Shown: positions 8,154 through 18,135 of the stretch, one piece after another
Layout of the letters: the number at the start of each line of letters is the position of its first letter
Numbering within the stretch: position 1 is the first letter of the stretch
Assembly: GCF_902829295.1 (NCBI RefSeq)
Contig: NZ_CADEPL010000030.1
Coordinates: forward strand, 1 to 64,000
DNA: 64,000 nucleotides
Reading direction: 5' to 3'
Source of the DNA: Vogesella oryzae
GTDB taxonomy: Bacteria > Pseudomonadota > Gammaproteobacteria > Burkholderiales > Chromobacteriaceae
Notes under the pieces: generated by a model
Seen by the model: the letters and a program-made list of their open reading frames with translations, nothing else
What the model was told of the DNA's origin: nothing
The model's database searches: none
Translations under genes and position numbers: made by a program

Positions 8154-9437
8154 ATGGCAGAAAAAGGCGGTAACGAAAAACTGCTGTACTGCTCTTTTTG
8201 CGGCAAGAGCCAGCATGAAGTGCAGCGCCTGATTGCAGGCCCGCAGGTTTACATCTGCAATGAGTGTGTCGATCTGTGTGGCGACATCATCCGCGAGGAA
8301 GTGGAGGCGAAGGTGGGAGCAGGCGAAGATGCGTCTGCTACACCGCCGCTGCCGACCCCGCAGGAGATTCGCACCTCGCTGGATCAGCACATCATCGGGC
8401 AGGAGCATGCCAAGAAATCCTTGGCGGTGGCGGTGTACAACCACTACAAGCGCTTGTATACCCCGAGCAGCAAGGACGATGTCGAGCTGTCCAAGAGCAA
8501 CATCCTGCTGATCGGCCCGACCGGTTCCGGCAAGACGCTGTTGGCGCAGACGCTGGCCAAGCTGCTGGATGTGCCATTCGTAATTGCTGACGCGACCACG
8601 CTGACCGAGGCGGGCTATGTGGGTGAGGATGTAGAGCACATCATCCAGAAGCTGCTCCAGAAGTGTGATTACGACGTGGAGAAGGCGCAGCGAGGCATCG
8701 TCTATCTCGACGAGATCGACAAGATTTCCCGCAAATCGGAAAACCCGTCCATTACCCGTGACGTGTCCGGCGAGGGTGTGCAGCAGGCATTGCTGAAGCT
8801 GATCGAAGGCACCGTGGCCTCGGTGCCGCCGCAAGGTGGTCGCAAACATCCGAACCAGGAGTTCATCCAGGTTGATACCACCAATATCCTGTTTATCTGT
8901 GGTGGTGCATTCGATGGTCTGGAAAAGATCATTCGTCGCCGCTCGGAAAAAGGCGGGATTGGATTTGGTGCCAGCATCAGCTCCAAGGAAGATGGCAAGT
9001 CGATCACCACGCTGTTCAGCGAGGTAGAGCCGGAAGATCTGATCAAGTTTGGTCTGATTCCGGAATTGATCGGCCGTCTGCCGGTAGTGACCACGCTGGA
9101 AGAGCTGGACGAGGAAGCGCTGGTGAGCATCCTGACCCAGCCGAAGAACGCGCTGATCAAGCAGTACCAGCGCTTGTTCTCACTGGAAAATGTCGAGCTG
9201 GACGTATTGCCGTCGGCGTTGCGTGTTATTGCCAAGCAGGCCCTGATTCGCAAGACCGGAGCCCGTGGTCTGCGCTCTATCCTTGAGCGTGCGTTGCTCG
9301 ACACCATGTACGAGCTGCCATCGCTGGAGGATGTGTGCAAAGTCGTTGTAGATGAAAAGGTTATCGAAAAAGGTGATAAACCGACCTTCATTTACCAGGG
9401 CGGCGACCAGTTGCCGGATGCGGCGCAGTCAGCCTGA
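8154..9437 (+). CDS. clpX: ATP-dependent Clp protease ATP-binding subunit ClpX
   Basis: A 427-aa AAA+ unfoldase. The N-terminal zinc-binding domain has four cysteines at 13, 16, 35 and 38 (CSFC ... CNEC). Walker A is GPTGSGKT (residues ~120-127), Walker B IVYLDEID, and the pore loop GYVGEDVE is present. ClpX recognises tagged or specific substrates and threads them into ClpP. The gene lies 16 bp after clpP and is closed by a terminator. Confidence 0.97.
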   Translation: MAEKGGNEKLLYCSFCGKSQHEVQRLIAGPQVYICNECVDLCGDIIREEVEAKVGAGEDASATPPLPTPQEIRTSLDQHIIGQEHAKKSLAVAVYNHYKRLYTPSSKDDVELSKSNILLIGPTGSGKTLLAQTLAKLLDVPFVIADATTLTEAGYVGEDVEHIIQKLLQKCDYDVEKAQRGIVYLDEIDKISRKSENPSITRDVSGEGVQQALLKLIEGTVASVPPQGGRKHPNQEFIQVDTTNILFICGGAFDGLEKIIRRRSEKGGIGFGASISSKEDGKSITTLFSEVEPEDLIKFGLIPELIGRLPVVTTLEELDEEALVSILTQPKNALIKQYQRLFSLENVELDVLPSALRVIAKQALIRKTGARGLRSILERALLDTMYELPSLEDVCKVVVDEKVIEKGDKPTFIYQGGDQLPDAAQSA

Positions 9438-9452
9438 TGCCGCTAGAACAAG

Positions 9453-9476
9453 CCGCCCGCAAGGGCGGTTTTTTTA
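9453..9476 (+). terminator. Rho-independent terminator after clpX
   Basis: The stem CCGCCC/GGGCGG with loop GCAA is followed by seven T. It separates the tig-clpP-clpX unit from lon. Confidence 0.88.
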
Positions 9477-9506
9477 TTTCCAGCTGTGCAGATGTGCTTT
9501 AGCATG

Positions 9507-9533
9507 CTTGATAAGGACGGATTTGCCCTAATT
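9507..9533 (+). promoter_or_regulatory. Candidate heat-shock (sigma32) promoter of lon
   Basis: CTTGATA (9507-9513), a 12-bp spacer and CCCTAATT (9526-9533) resemble the sigma32 consensus CTTGAAA-N(11-16)-CCCCATNT. lon is a heat-shock gene in many proteobacteria, which supports the reading. No start site has been mapped. Confidence 0.5.
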
Positions 9534-9574
9534 TGTCCAGTTAACAGAAATCCTAAAGAGCAAGGTTAGGTGAT

Positions 9575-11989
9575 ATGCCACAACCCGCCGAATTAAAAGA
9601 CCAGACCACGCTGCCGCTGCTGCCGCTGCGCGATGTGGTTGTTTTCCCGCACATGGTAATCCCACTGTTTGTTGGCCGTGCCAAATCCATCAAGGCGCTG
9701 GAGCTGGCGATGGAGAGTGACAAGCAGATTCTGCTGGTCGCCCAGCGCTCCGCTGAAAAAGATGAGCCGGGCGTTGATGATCTGCATGACATTGGGGCGG
9801 TTGCCACTATCCTGCAGATGCTCAAATTGCCGGATGGCACGGTAAAGGTTCTGGTTGAGGGGCGTCAGCGTGCCCAGGTTACCAAGGTCGAAGACCATGG
9901 CGACTATTTCTCTGCTGTGCTTGACCCGCTATCGCCGGCGGTGGAAGAGGCAAGCGAGGTCGAGGCACTGCGCCGTGCGCTGCTGGCCCAGTTTGAGCAG
10001 TTCGTTAAACTGAACAAAAAAATTCCGAGTGAAGTGTTGTCATCGCTGGCCGGCATCGATAAGGCCGGCCGTCTGGCAGATTCCGTCGTGGTGCACTTGC
10101 CGCTGAAGCTGGAAAGCAAGCAGCAGGTGCTGGAGATGTTCGATATCAAGGAACGTATCGAGTATCTGCTATCGCTGATGGAAACCGAAATAGACATTCT
10201 TCAGGTCGAGAAGCGCATCCGTGGCCGGGTCAAACGGCAGATGGAGAAAAGCCAGCGCGAGTACTACCTGAATGAGCAGGTAAAAGCGATCCAGAAAGAG
10301 CTCGGTGAGGGCGAGGAAGGCAACGACTTTGACGAGCTGGAGAAGAAAATCAAGCTGGCCGGCATGTCCAAGGAAGGCAAGGACAAGGCGATGGCCGAGC
10401 TCAAGAAGCTGCGCATGATGTCGCCGATGTCCGCCGAGGCTACGGTGGTGCGCAACTACATCGAAACACTGACCGATCTACCTTGGAAGAAAAAAACCAA
10501 GATCAGCAAGGATATCGATGTTGCCGAAGAGGTGCTGGATGAGGATCACTTTGGCCTGGAAAAAGTCAAGGAACGTATCCTCGAATACCTTGCGGTGCAG
10601 CAGCGTGTCGATCGCCTGAAGGCGCCGATCTTGTGTCTGGTTGGGCCGCCGGGGGTGGGTAAAACCTCACTTGGGCAGTCGATTGCGCGTGCCACTAATC
10701 GCAAGTTTGTGCGCATGGCGCTTGGTGGCGTGCGCGATGAGTCCGAGATTCGTGGTCACCGCCGTACCTATATCGGCTCGATGCCGGGCAAGGTGCTGCA
10801 GAACATGAGCAAGGTTGGCGTGAAGAATCCGCTGTTCCTGCTGGATGAAGTGGACAAGATGGGGGCCGATTTCCGTGGCGATCCATCCTCTGCCTTGCTT
10901 GAGGTGCTGGATCCAGAACAGAACCATGCTTTTGTCGATCACTACGCTGAAGTTGATTTCGACCTGTCGGATGTGATGTTTGTGGCTACGGCCAACTCGC
11001 TGAACATTCCGCCGGCGCTGCTTGATCGTATGGAGATCATTCGCCTGTCTGGTTACACCGAGGACGAAAAGGTCAATATCGCCGTCAAGTATCTGGTTCC
11101 CAAGCAGGTGAAGGCGAATGGCGTGAACGAGGGCGAGCTGCAGATTCACGAATCGGCGCTGCGCGATATTGTGCGTTACTACACGCGTGAGGCCGGTGTG
11201 CGTAGCCTTGATCGCGAAATTGCCAAAATCTGCCGTAAAGTTGTCACTGTCCAGTCCAAGAAGAAGACTGCCGGAACCAGTAAAACGGTTGTAAACGCCA
11301 AGAATCTGGAAAAGTACCTTGGTGTGCACCGTTTTGACTTCGGCCTGGCGGAAGAAGAAAACCGCATTGGTCAGGTTACAGGGCTGGCCTGGACCGAGGT
11401 GGGTGGCGAATTGCTGACCATTGAGGCTGTGGCTTTGCCTGGCAAGGGTAATATCATCCGTACCGGCCAGCTGGGCGAGGTGATGCAGGAGTCGATTACA
11501 GCCGCCATGAGCGTGGTGCGCAGTCGTGCCAGTCAGCTTGGTATCAAGCCTGACTTCTACGAAAAGCATGATATGCATATCCATGTGCCGGAAGGTGCGA
11601 CGCCCAAGGATGGTCCGTCCGCGGGTATTGCAATGACGACCGCACTGGTATCGGTGCTGACGGGCAACCCGGTGCGGGCGGATGTGGCTATGACCGGCGA
11701 GATCACCTTGCGAGGCGAAGTGCTGCCGATTGGCGGCCTGAAAGAAAAACTGTTGGCGGCGCAGCGCGGCGGGATCAAACGTGCGTTGATCCCCAAGGGT
11801 AACGTGAAGGATCTGGCAGAAATTCCGGCTAATATCAAAAACAAGCTGGAAATTATTCCGGTCAAGTGGATTGATGAAGTTTTGGCATTGGCCCTTGAGC
11901 GCCAACCGGAGCCTTTGGTGGCAGAAATCCCCGCCATTGCTACGCCTGTTGGTGATCCTGCGACAGCGTCGGCGCAAATGACGCATTAA
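9575..11989 (+). CDS. lon: ATP-dependent protease Lon (LonA type)
   Basis: An 804-aa protein with all LonA parts: an N-terminal substrate domain ([23 protein letters not shown] at the start) to ~residue 310, AAA+ module with Walker A GPPGVGKT near 357 and Walker B FLLDEVDK, and a C-terminal protease with catalytic Ser near 679 (DGPSAG) and Lys near 722 ([10 protein letters not shown]). It degrades damaged and regulatory proteins in the cytosol. The C-terminus has a short Ala/Pro/Thr-rich tail. AAGGTTAGG precedes the ATG. Confidence 0.97.
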   Translation: MPQPAELKDQTTLPLLPLRDVVVFPHMVIPLFVGRAKSIKALELAMESDKQILLVAQRSAEKDEPGVDDLHDIGAVATILQMLKLPDGTVKVLVEGRQRAQVTKVEDHGDYFSAVLDPLSPAVEEASEVEALRRALLAQFEQFVKLNKKIPSEVLSSLAGIDKAGRLADSVVVHLPLKLESKQQVLEMFDIKERIEYLLSLMETEIDILQVEKRIRGRVKRQMEKSQREYYLNEQVKAIQKELGEGEEGNDFDELEKKIKLAGMSKEGKDKAMAELKKLRMMSPMSAEATVVRNYIETLTDLPWKKKTKISKDIDVAEEVLDEDHFGLEKVKERILEYLAVQQRVDRLKAPILCLVGPPGVGKTSLGQSIARATNRKFVRMALGGVRDESEIRGHRRTYIGSMPGKVLQNMSKVGVKNPLFLLDEVDKMGADFRGDPSSALLEVLDPEQNHAFVDHYAEVDFDLSDVMFVATANSLNIPPALLDRMEIIRLSGYTEDEKVNIAVKYLVPKQVKANGVNEGELQIHESALRDIVRYYTREAGVRSLDREIAKICRKVVTVQSKKKTAGTSKTVVNAKNLEKYLGVHRFDFGLAEEENRIGQVTGLAWTEVGGELLTIEAVALPGKGNIIRTGQLGEVMQESITAAMSVVRSRASQLGIKPDFYEKHDMHIHVPEGATPKDGPSAGIAMTTALVSVLTGNPVRADVAMTGEITLRGEVLPIGGLKEKLLAAQRGGIKRALIPKGNVKDLAEIPANIKNKLEIIPVKWIDEVLALALERQPEPLVAEIPAIATPVGDPATASAQMTH

Positions 11990-12078
11990 TGACGCATTGT
12001 TTTGATTTGCCTGAGAAAGCGCGCTAGCATCGGCTTCCAGAGGGGCGAGGAACATATCAATACCCCGCTGGAAGCCGC

Positions 12079-12108
12079 TTGACACAAGGATTTTGGCCTT
12101 GCTATAAA
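12079..12108 (+). promoter_or_regulatory. Strong sigma70 promoter of hupB
   Basis: A perfect TTGACA (12079-12084), an 18-bp spacer and TATAAA (12103-12108), 55 bp before the hupB start. This fits a highly expressed nucleoid protein. Confidence 0.8.
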
Positions 12109-12163
12109 GCTAGCGGTTTTATTCAGTACTCCGTACACCGAGAACGACGAAAGGGGACTTTAC

Positions 12164-12433
12164 GTGAACAAGTCTGAACTGATTGACGCGATCGCCGCCA
12201 AGGCAGACATTTCCAAAGCAGCTGCCGGCAAGGCACTGGACGGCATGATTGATGCTGTTGCTGACGCACTGAAAGCCGGCGACACTGTCACCGTTGTAGG
12301 CTTCGGTACTTTCTACGTAGGCGAGCGTGCCGAACGTAGCGGCCGTAACCCGAAGACCGGTGAAACCATCACCATCGCTGCAGCCAAGTCTCCGAAGTTC
12401 CGTGCTGGCAAGGCTCTGAAAGACGCCCTGTAA
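12164..12433 (+). CDS. hupB: DNA-binding protein HU
   Basis: An 89-aa histone-like protein. The HU signature [22 protein letters not shown] forms the beta-arm, and the N-terminal helices start [11 protein letters not shown]. It binds DNA non-specifically and compacts the nucleoid. The start codon is GTG with AAAGGGGA upstream. The position after lon and before ppiD is the usual order in gammaproteobacteria and many betaproteobacteria. Confidence 0.95.
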   Translation: MNKSELIDAIAAKADISKAAAGKALDGMIDAVADALKAGDTVTVVGFGTFYVGERAERSGRNPKTGETITIAAAKSPKFRAGKALKDAL

Positions 12434-12514
12434 TTGACGGCCCGGTAATCGCTCGGACGGTATCGTCGTCCGACCGTCTGTCAGGGGCTTGCTTGTCACG
12501 AGGCTCCATCAGAT

Positions 12515-12547
12515 GGTGAACGGCCCGCCGTTCACCTTGTTTTTTTG
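12515..12547 (+). terminator. Rho-independent terminator after hupB
   Basis: The stem GGTGAACGG/CCGTTCACC with loop CCCG is followed by TTGTTTTTTT. Another imperfect hairpin lies around 12454-12480. Confidence 0.88.
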
Positions 12548-12562
12548 TAAGACCCCATAGCC

Positions 12563-14389
12563 ATGTTTGATTTCGTTCATAACAACAACACCGCCATCAA
12601 GATAATCCTGGGGGCGGTTGCCCTGACTTTCGTCGGCTTTGGCGTGGGTAGCTACAGCGCTGCGGTTGATGACCCATACCTGGCCAAGGTCGGGGATGCC
12701 AAGATTTACAAGCGTGATGTCGAGCGCCAGATGCAGGATCAGCCCGCCAATGCGGCTTCACGCCAGGCGGTGCTGGAGAACCTGATCCGTCAGGAAATGT
12801 TGCTGGCCGAGGCACGTAGCTCGCACCTGGCCGTGTCGCCGGCACAGTTGCGCGCGGTAATCGCTGGTGTGCCTGCATTCCAGGATAACGGCAAGTTCAG
12901 CCCCGCGCGTTATCAGGAGTTTCTCGCTGCCCGTAACCTCAATGCTGCCACCTTCGAGGCGCAGGTGAGTCGCGATCTGTTGCTGCAAGCCCAGGTGGCG
13001 CCATTCCTAAATGGCCAGTTTGTCTCTCGCAGCCTGCAGTCGCGCATGGCAGCGATGATGACCGAGGTACGTGATGTCCGCGAGCTGGTGCTGAAGCCGG
13101 AGCAGTTTGCCGCCAGCGTGAAGCTGGATGATGCAATGCTGAAGAGCTATTACGAGGCCAACCTCAAACGCTTCAAGACTGAAGAAACGGTAAAGCTGGA
13201 TTATGTGCTGCTGTCGCAATCGCAGCTGGCGCAAGCGATTCAGGTTAGTGATGCGGATGCCCGTGCTTACTTCGACAAAAACCGCGCGGAATTCGGTAGC
13301 GAACAGCGCGATGTGTCGCATATTTTGCTGACCGTCAGCACTGGGGCATCGGCCGCGGAGAAGGCGAAGGTCAAAGCCGAGGCGGAGGCTATCCTCAAGC
13401 AGGTGCGTGCCAATCCGGCTCAATTTGCCGAGATTGCCAAGACCAAATCGCAGGATCCGGGCTCTGCTGCCAATGGCGGTGATTTGGGGTTGTTCGGTCG
13501 CGGCACCATGACCAAAGCATTCGAAGATGTGGCTTTCCGCATGCAGAAAGGCCAGATCAGCGAAGTGGTTGAAACCGAATTCGGCTACCACATCCTGAAG
13601 CTTAACGACATCAAGGGCGTGGATTTCGAGGCGCAGAAGGCTGCCGTCATTGCCAAGCTGCAACTGCAGAAAGCCGCCGCGCAATTCCGCAGTAGTGCCG
13701 AGAAGATGGGTGAAATCGCTTACCAGCAGGGCGACTCGCTGAAAGGTCTGGAGGCGTTGGGCCTGACGGTGCAGCATAGCGACGCACTGCCGCGCAGTGG
13801 CAAAGCTGGCGATGCGGTGCTGGGTAACCGCAAGCTGCTGGATGCTGCATACAGTGATGACGTGTTGCAGGGCAAGCACAATAGCGAGCCGATCGATCTT
13901 GGTAACAATACGCTTGCAGTGGTGCGTGTTGCCGAGCATTTGCCGGCACGGCAGAAGCCGCTGTCCGAGGTGCAGGACCAGGTCAAGGCAGAGCTGGTGC
14001 AGCGTGAAGGTGGCAAGTTGGCCGCGCAGCGTGGCGAGGCCTTGCTGGCCGAGCTGAAGGCAGGCAAGGGCGTTGATGCGCAATCCTGGGGTGGTCCCCA
14101 GTCGCTGTCGCGCCGCTCGCCGGGGCAGGTGCCACAAGGCGACGTGCGTGCCATCTTTGCTGTGTCTGGCAAGCAACTGCCGGGTTTTGCCGGCCTGAAG
14201 CGCGAAAACGGGGACTTTGTCATTTACCGTGTCGACAAGGTACAGGCTGCGCAGACGCTGAGCCCGGAAGAAACCGCTCAGCTTGGGGGCTTGCTGTCGG
14301 AGTTGTCGGCCAACAATATGTTGGTCGCCTATCTGGAACAGTTGCGCCTGAAGCACAAGGTGCTGATCAACCAGACGCCGGCTGAATGA
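12563..14389 (+). CDS. ppiD: Periplasmic folding chaperone / peptidyl-prolyl isomerase PpiD
   Basis: A 608-aa inner-membrane protein with one N-terminal anchor (IKIILGAVALTFVGFGVGSY, residues ~12-31), the rest in the periplasm. A SurA-like N-terminal domain is followed by a parvulin (PpiC) domain at about 250-350 (VSHILLTV ... GGDLGLFGRGTM ... TEFGYHILKL). A second, degenerate parvulin-like region may follow. PpiD helps proteins that emerge from the SecYEG translocon. The parvulin of PpiD is often inactive, so isomerase activity is unproven. Confidence 0.9.
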   Translation: MFDFVHNNNTAIKIILGAVALTFVGFGVGSYSAAVDDPYLAKVGDAKIYKRDVERQMQDQPANAASRQAVLENLIRQEMLLAEARSSHLAVSPAQLRAVIAGVPAFQDNGKFSPARYQEFLAARNLNAATFEAQVSRDLLLQAQVAPFLNGQFVSRSLQSRMAAMMTEVRDVRELVLKPEQFAASVKLDDAMLKSYYEANLKRFKTEETVKLDYVLLSQSQLAQAIQVSDADARAYFDKNRAEFGSEQRDVSHILLTVSTGASAAEKAKVKAEAEAILKQVRANPAQFAEIAKTKSQDPGSAANGGDLGLFGRGTMTKAFEDVAFRMQKGQISEVVETEFGYHILKLNDIKGVDFEAQKAAVIAKLQLQKAAAQFRSSAEKMGEIAYQQGDSLKGLEALGLTVQHSDALPRSGKAGDAVLGNRKLLDAAYSDDVLQGKHNSEPIDLGNNTLAVVRVAEHLPARQKPLSEVQDQVKAELVQREGGKLAAQRGEALLAELKAGKGVDAQSWGGPQSLSRRSPGQVPQGDVRAIFAVSGKQLPGFAGLKRENGDFVIYRVDKVQAAQTLSPEETAQLGGLLSELSANNMLVAYLEQLRLKHKVLINQTPAE

Positions 14390-14390
14390 A

Positions 14391-14418
14391 AAAAGGCCCC
14401 GTAAGGGGCCTTTTTTAT
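14391..14418. terminator. Bidirectional terminator between ppiD and sodB
   Basis: AAGGCCCC/GGGGCCTT with loop GTAA, with A-run upstream and T-run downstream, so it can serve both convergent genes. Confidence 0.88.
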
Positions 14419-14433
14419 TGCCGGGCTGAAGGA

Positions 14434-15024
14434 TCAGGCGGCAAAGTTCTGGGCGACGAAGTCCCAGTTTACCAGCTTCCAGAAGCCTTCCATGTAGTTC
14501 GGGCGGCTGTTGCGGTAGTCGATGTAGTAGGCGTGTTCCCACACGTCGCAAGTCAGCAGTGCTTTCTTGTCGGTGGTCAGCGGGGTGGCGGCGTTGCTGG
14601 TGGATACCAGTTCCAGGCTGCCGTCGGCAGCTTTTACCAGCCAGGCCCAGCCGGAGCCGAAGGTGCCAACGGCACAGGCGGCAAAGGCTTTCTTGAACTC
14701 GTCGAAGGAGCCCCACTTGGCGTTGATGGCGTCAGCCAGTGCACCAGCCGGCTTGCGCTCTTCGCCGCTAGCGTTCGGTGCCAGACCGAACCAGTAGAAA
14801 GTGTGGTTCCATACCTGGGCTGCGTTGTTGAAAATGCCGCCGGAGGATTTCTTGACGATTTCTTCCAGGGAAGCGTTCTCGAACTCGGTACCCTTGATCA
14901 GGTTGTTCAGGTTGGTCACGTAGGTCTGGTGATGCTTGCCGTAGTGGAATTCCAGGGTTTCCTTGGAAATGATCGGTGCCAGGGCGTCCAGGCCGTACGG
15001 GAGTTCGGGCAGTTTGTGTTCCAT
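14434..15024 (-). CDS. sodB: Superoxide dismutase, Fe type
   Basis: A 196-aa Fe/Mn-family dismutase. Metal ligands are His27, His74, Asp160 and His164 ([11 protein letters not shown]). [11 protein letters not shown] and the Gln in the [10 protein letters not shown] region neighbourhood favour iron. The protein removes superoxide in the cytosol. A GGAGAG site lies upstream of the ATG. The gene converges on ppiD and diverges from the flavoprotein gene at 15140. An imperfect palindrome (AATTGGGCGAATGCGCCAATT region, 15083-15104) lies in the shared 115-bp intergenic space. Confidence 0.95.
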   Translation of the reverse strand: MEHKLPELPYGLDALAPIISKETLEFHYGKHHQTYVTNLNNLIKGTEFENASLEEIVKKSSGGIFNNAAQVWNHTFYWFGLAPNASGEERKPAGALADAINAKWGSFDEFKKAFAACAVGTFGSGWAWLVKAADGSLELVSTSNAATPLTTDKKALLTCDVWEHAYYIDYRNSRPNYMEGFWKLVNWDFVAQNFAA

Positions 15025-15139
15025 CTTGCTCTCCAGGTTTGATTAGCAAAACAGCATGCGCTGTCAGACCGTTGAAGTTTACTGTAATTGGGCGAATGCG
15101 CCAATTGTTGACCAAATCACTAGACTAAAGGTTTCGGCT

Positions 15140-16312
15140 GTGCATTTCGATGTCATTGTATTGGGTGCCGGCGCGGCTGGAATGATGTGTGCGGCTACTG
15201 CCGGCCAGCGGGGGCGCCGGGTGCTGCTGCTGGATCACGCCGACAAGTTGGCGGAGAAAATCCGTATCTCCGGCGGTGGGCGCAGCAACTTTACCAACCT
15301 GCAGGCGCGACATGATTGCTATGTGTCGGAGAACCCCAATTTCTGCCGCTCGGCGCTGGCGCAATATACGCCGCGTGACTTTATCGCGCTGGTAGAGCGC
15401 TATGGCATTGCCTACCACGAGAAAAAACTGGGCCAGCTGTTTTGCGATGACAGCAGCCAGCAGATCATCGACATGCTGGATGAGGAGTGCCGTGCAGCGG
15501 GGGTGGAGCGCCGCATGGGTGCCCGGGTCGAGCAGGTTGGCCGCAGCGATGACGGTTTTGTGGTCGCCACCTCGATCGGCAGTTTCAGCGCCGAGTCACT
15601 GGTGGTGGCCACTGGCGGGCTATCGATTCCGCAAATTGGCGCCACGCCGCTGGGTTACCAGATTGCCGAACAATTCGGTTTGCCGGTGACCGCGCTGACC
15701 CCGGCGCTGGTGCCGCTGACCTTTCATGTCGACGATGCCACGCGCTTTGCGCCCTTGGCCGGTGTGTCGCTCGATACCGAAGTGCGTATCGGCAAGGTGC
15801 GCTTCCGCGAAAACGTGCTGTTCACCCACAAGGGCCTGTCCGGGCCGGCCATCCTGCAGATTTCCAGTTACTGGCAACCGGGGCAGGAGATCATCATCGA
15901 CCTGTTGCCGGAAACGGATGCCGAGGCCTGGCTGGAGGAGCGTGCCGGCAGCGAGCAGCTGCTGGCCAATGCCATGGGCGAGCTGGGCTGGCCAAAGCGC
16001 TTTGCCGAGGCATGGCTGGAGGGGCAGGGGGCGAACGTGCGCGGCAAGGATCTGTCGCCCAAGAAGCGGCGTCAGCTGGCGGTGACGCTGCATAACTGGC
16101 GGGTGCTGCCCAATGGCACTCAAGGCTACAAGAAGGCCGAGGTGACGCGAGGCGGGGTGTCCACCAAGGCACTGTCGTCCAAGACCATGATGGCGAACGA
16201 GGTGCCGGGCCTGTTCTTCATCGGCGAGGTGGTGGACATCACCGGCTGGCTGGGTGGTTATAACTTCCAGTGGGCGTGGTCTTCCGGCTTTGTTGCCGGC
16301 AAAAACTGCTAG
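15140..16312 (+). CDS. HI0933-family (YhiN-like) FAD-dependent oxidoreductase
   Basis: A 390-aa flavoprotein. The N-terminal FAD-binding Rossmann motif is DVIVLGAGAAGMMCA, with KIRISGGGRSNFTN after it. The C-terminus carries AEVTRGGVSTKALSSKTM and GEVVDITGWLGGYNFQWAWSSG, diagnostic for the HI0933/BaiN family. The biological substrate of these proteins is unclear; BaiN-type members are linked to flavin-dependent reduction of steroids. I chose the GTG at 15140 because the Rossmann motif begins right there and AAAGG lies upstream. The 28 upstream residues do not look like the family. Confidence 0.85.
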   Translation: MHFDVIVLGAGAAGMMCAATAGQRGRRVLLLDHADKLAEKIRISGGGRSNFTNLQARHDCYVSENPNFCRSALAQYTPRDFIALVERYGIAYHEKKLGQLFCDDSSQQIIDMLDEECRAAGVERRMGARVEQVGRSDDGFVVATSIGSFSAESLVVATGGLSIPQIGATPLGYQIAEQFGLPVTALTPALVPLTFHVDDATRFAPLAGVSLDTEVRIGKVRFRENVLFTHKGLSGPAILQISSYWQPGQEIIIDLLPETDAEAWLEERAGSEQLLANAMGELGWPKRFAEAWLEGQGANVRGKDLSPKKRRQLAVTLHNWRVLPNGTQGYKKAEVTRGGVSTKALSSKTMMANEVPGLFFIGEVVDITGWLGGYNFQWAWSSGFVAGKNC

Positions 16313-16378
16313 AATCAGCACCTTCTTTCGGGGTTGGCCGCGGCCAACCCTGCCTCTGTTTTCCGATTGCTGGGTTTT

Positions 16379-17782
16379 ATGAGCGACTTCGACATCAACG
16401 ACGCTAGCGTCACCGCCATCCGTACGCCGCCGCACTCCATCGAGGCCGAACAATCGGTACTGGGTGGTCTGCTGCTGGACAACAGCGCCTGGGAAAAAAT
16501 TGCCGACCTACTGACCGAGGGCGATTTCTATCGTCACGACCACCGGCTGATTTTCAAGCACATGGCCCGGCTGGTGGACATGGCGCGTCCGGCCGACGTG
16601 GTGACCGTTTCCGAGAGCCTGGACAAAAACAACGAGCTGGCCAGTATCGGCGGTATTGCCTACCTGGCCTCGCTGGCGCAGAACACCCCGTCGGCGGCCA
16701 ACATCCGCCGTTACGGCGAGATCGTGCGCGAGCGCTCCATCATGCGTGCGCTGGCACAGGTGGGCACCGAGATTGCCGAGGCCGCCTACAATCCGCAGGG
16801 TCGCGACGCGGCGCAGCTGCTGGACGATGCCGAGGGCAAGGTGTTCCAGATCGCCGAATCCACCGCCAAATCGAAGCAGGGCTTCCTGGAAATGCCGGCG
16901 CTGCTGAAAGAGGTGGTCGAACGGATCGACATGCTGTACAGCCGCGAGAACCCGGACGAAGTCACCGGCGTGCCCACCGGCTTTACCGATCTGGATGCCA
17001 AGACCTCCGGCCTGCAGCCGGGCGACCTGATCATCGTCGCCGGCCGTCCGTCGATGGGTAAGACCGCGTTCTCGATGAACATCGCCGAGCACGTGGCGGT
17101 GGAGGCGCACCTGCCGGTGGCGGTGTTCTCCATGGAAATGGGCGGCGCGCAGCTGGTCATGCGGATGCTGGGTTCGGTGGGGCGGCTGGATCAGCACGTG
17201 CTGCGTACCGGCAAGCTGGGCGACGAGGACTGGCAGAAGCTTACCTACGCCATCGGCAAGCTGTCCGAGGCGCCGATGTATATCGACGAAACCCCGGGCC
17301 TGACCGCACTGGAACTGCGTGCCCGTGCCCGCCGTCTGGCGCGCCAGCATGGCGGCAAGCTGGGCCTGATCGTCATCGACTACCTGCAACTGATGTCCGG
17401 CTCCGGTCGTGGCGATAACCGTACCGCCGAACTGGGCGAAATCTCGCGCGGCCTGAAAGGTCTGGCCAAGGAGCTGCAGGTGCCGGTGATCGCGCTGTCG
17501 CAGCTGTCGCGTGCGGTGGAGCAGCGTACCGACAAGCGCCCGATGATGTCCGACTTGCGGGAATCCGGCGCCATCGAGCAGGATGCCGACTTGATCATCT
17601 TCATGTACCGCGACGAGTACTACAACCCGGACACCCCGGACAAGGGTCTGGCCGAGGCCATTATCGGCAAGCACCGTAACGGTCCGGTGGGGCGGGTGCG
17701 GCTGGCCTTTATCGGCATGTATGCCAAGTTCGATAACGCGGCGGTGCATGGTGTTGCCGGCTGGGCCGACGCGGAAGGTTAA
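16379..17782 (+). CDS. dnaB: Replicative DNA helicase DnaB
   Basis: A 467-aa RecA-fold helicase. The N-terminal domain starts RTPPHSIEAEQSVLGGLLLD; the C-terminal motor has Walker A GRPSMGKT near residue 225, VFSMEM and LIVIDYLQLMSG (Walker B), and REIS-type residues SQLSRAVEQR. It unwinds DNA ahead of the replication fork as a hexamer. The start at 16379 gives the family N-terminus, but its ribosome-binding site is weak. An overlapping GTTGGCCGCGGCCAAC palindrome, a variant of the dispersed repeat, lies at 16333-16348 just upstream. Confidence 0.96.
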   Translation: MSDFDINDASVTAIRTPPHSIEAEQSVLGGLLLDNSAWEKIADLLTEGDFYRHDHRLIFKHMARLVDMARPADVVTVSESLDKNNELASIGGIAYLASLAQNTPSAANIRRYGEIVRERSIMRALAQVGTEIAEAAYNPQGRDAAQLLDDAEGKVFQIAESTAKSKQGFLEMPALLKEVVERIDMLYSRENPDEVTGVPTGFTDLDAKTSGLQPGDLIIVAGRPSMGKTAFSMNIAEHVAVEAHLPVAVFSMEMGGAQLVMRMLGSVGRLDQHVLRTGKLGDEDWQKLTYAIGKLSEAPMYIDETPGLTALELRARARRLARQHGGKLGLIVIDYLQLMSGSGRGDNRTAELGEISRGLKGLAKELQVPVIALSQLSRAVEQRTDKRPMMSDLRESGAIEQDADLIIFMYRDEYYNPDTPDKGLAEAIIGKHRNGPVGRVRLAFIGMYAKFDNAAVHGVAGWADAEG

Positions 17783-17787
17783 TCACG

Positions 17788-17807
17788 TGCGGCCAACGTT
17801 GGCCGCA
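17788..17807. repeat. Palindromic pair of the TGCGGCCAAC repeat
   Basis: A perfect 20-bp palindrome made of two abutting copies of TGCGGCCAAC in opposite orientation. It lies in the 44-bp gap between dnaB and the small ferredoxin gene. There is no T-run, so it is not a standard terminator. Confidence 0.85.
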
Positions 17808-17826
17808 GTCGACGCAAGGAATCGCG

Positions 17827-18135
17827 ATGAGCTTTTTCGACAAGCATGTATTCATCTGCTGCAACCAGCGCGCCGAGGGCGAAGCGTGTTGCAACAATCA
17901 CGGCGCCAGCGAACTGCTGGGCTATATGAAAGACCAGATCAAGGCGCGCGGCCTGGCCGGTGACGGCAAGATCCGCGTCAACAAGGCCGGTTGCCTGGGG
18001 CGTTGCGATGACGGTCCGGTGATGGTGGTGTACCCGCAGGAGACCTGGTACACCTTCATCGACAAGGAGGACATCGATGAAATCATCGAACGTCACATGG
18101 TGGCCGGCGAGGTGGTGGAAAGGCTGAAGATCTGA
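17827..18135 (+). CDS. Thioredoxin-like 2Fe-2S ferredoxin
   Basis: A 102-aa protein with cysteines at the N-terminus (FICCNQR ... EACC) and KAGCLGRC further on, the pattern of thioredoxin-like 2Fe-2S ferredoxins. WYTFIDKEDIDEIIERHMVAGEVVERL is the usual closing helix. It is an electron carrier of unknown partner. AAGGAATCGCG precedes the ATG. Its stop overlaps the start of the hydrolase gene (TGATG). Confidence 0.85.
   Translation: MSFFDKHVFICCNQRAEGEACCNNHGASELLGYMKDQIKARGLAGDGKIRVNKAGCLGRCDDGPVMVVYPQETWYTFIDKEDIDEIIERHMVAGEVVERLKI

Noticed and set aside
12434-12514. tRNA-like folding after hupB
   Set aside because: The stretch forms an imperfect hairpin (CGGACGGTATCGTCGTCCG) but no cloverleaf or T-arm consensus.
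7505-15024. Long minus-strand frames under tig, clpX, lon and ppiD (hundreds of codons)
   Set aside because: They are complementary to strongly conserved genes in GC-rich DNA and rich in His, Leu, Gln and Arg, the usual signature of antisense shadows.
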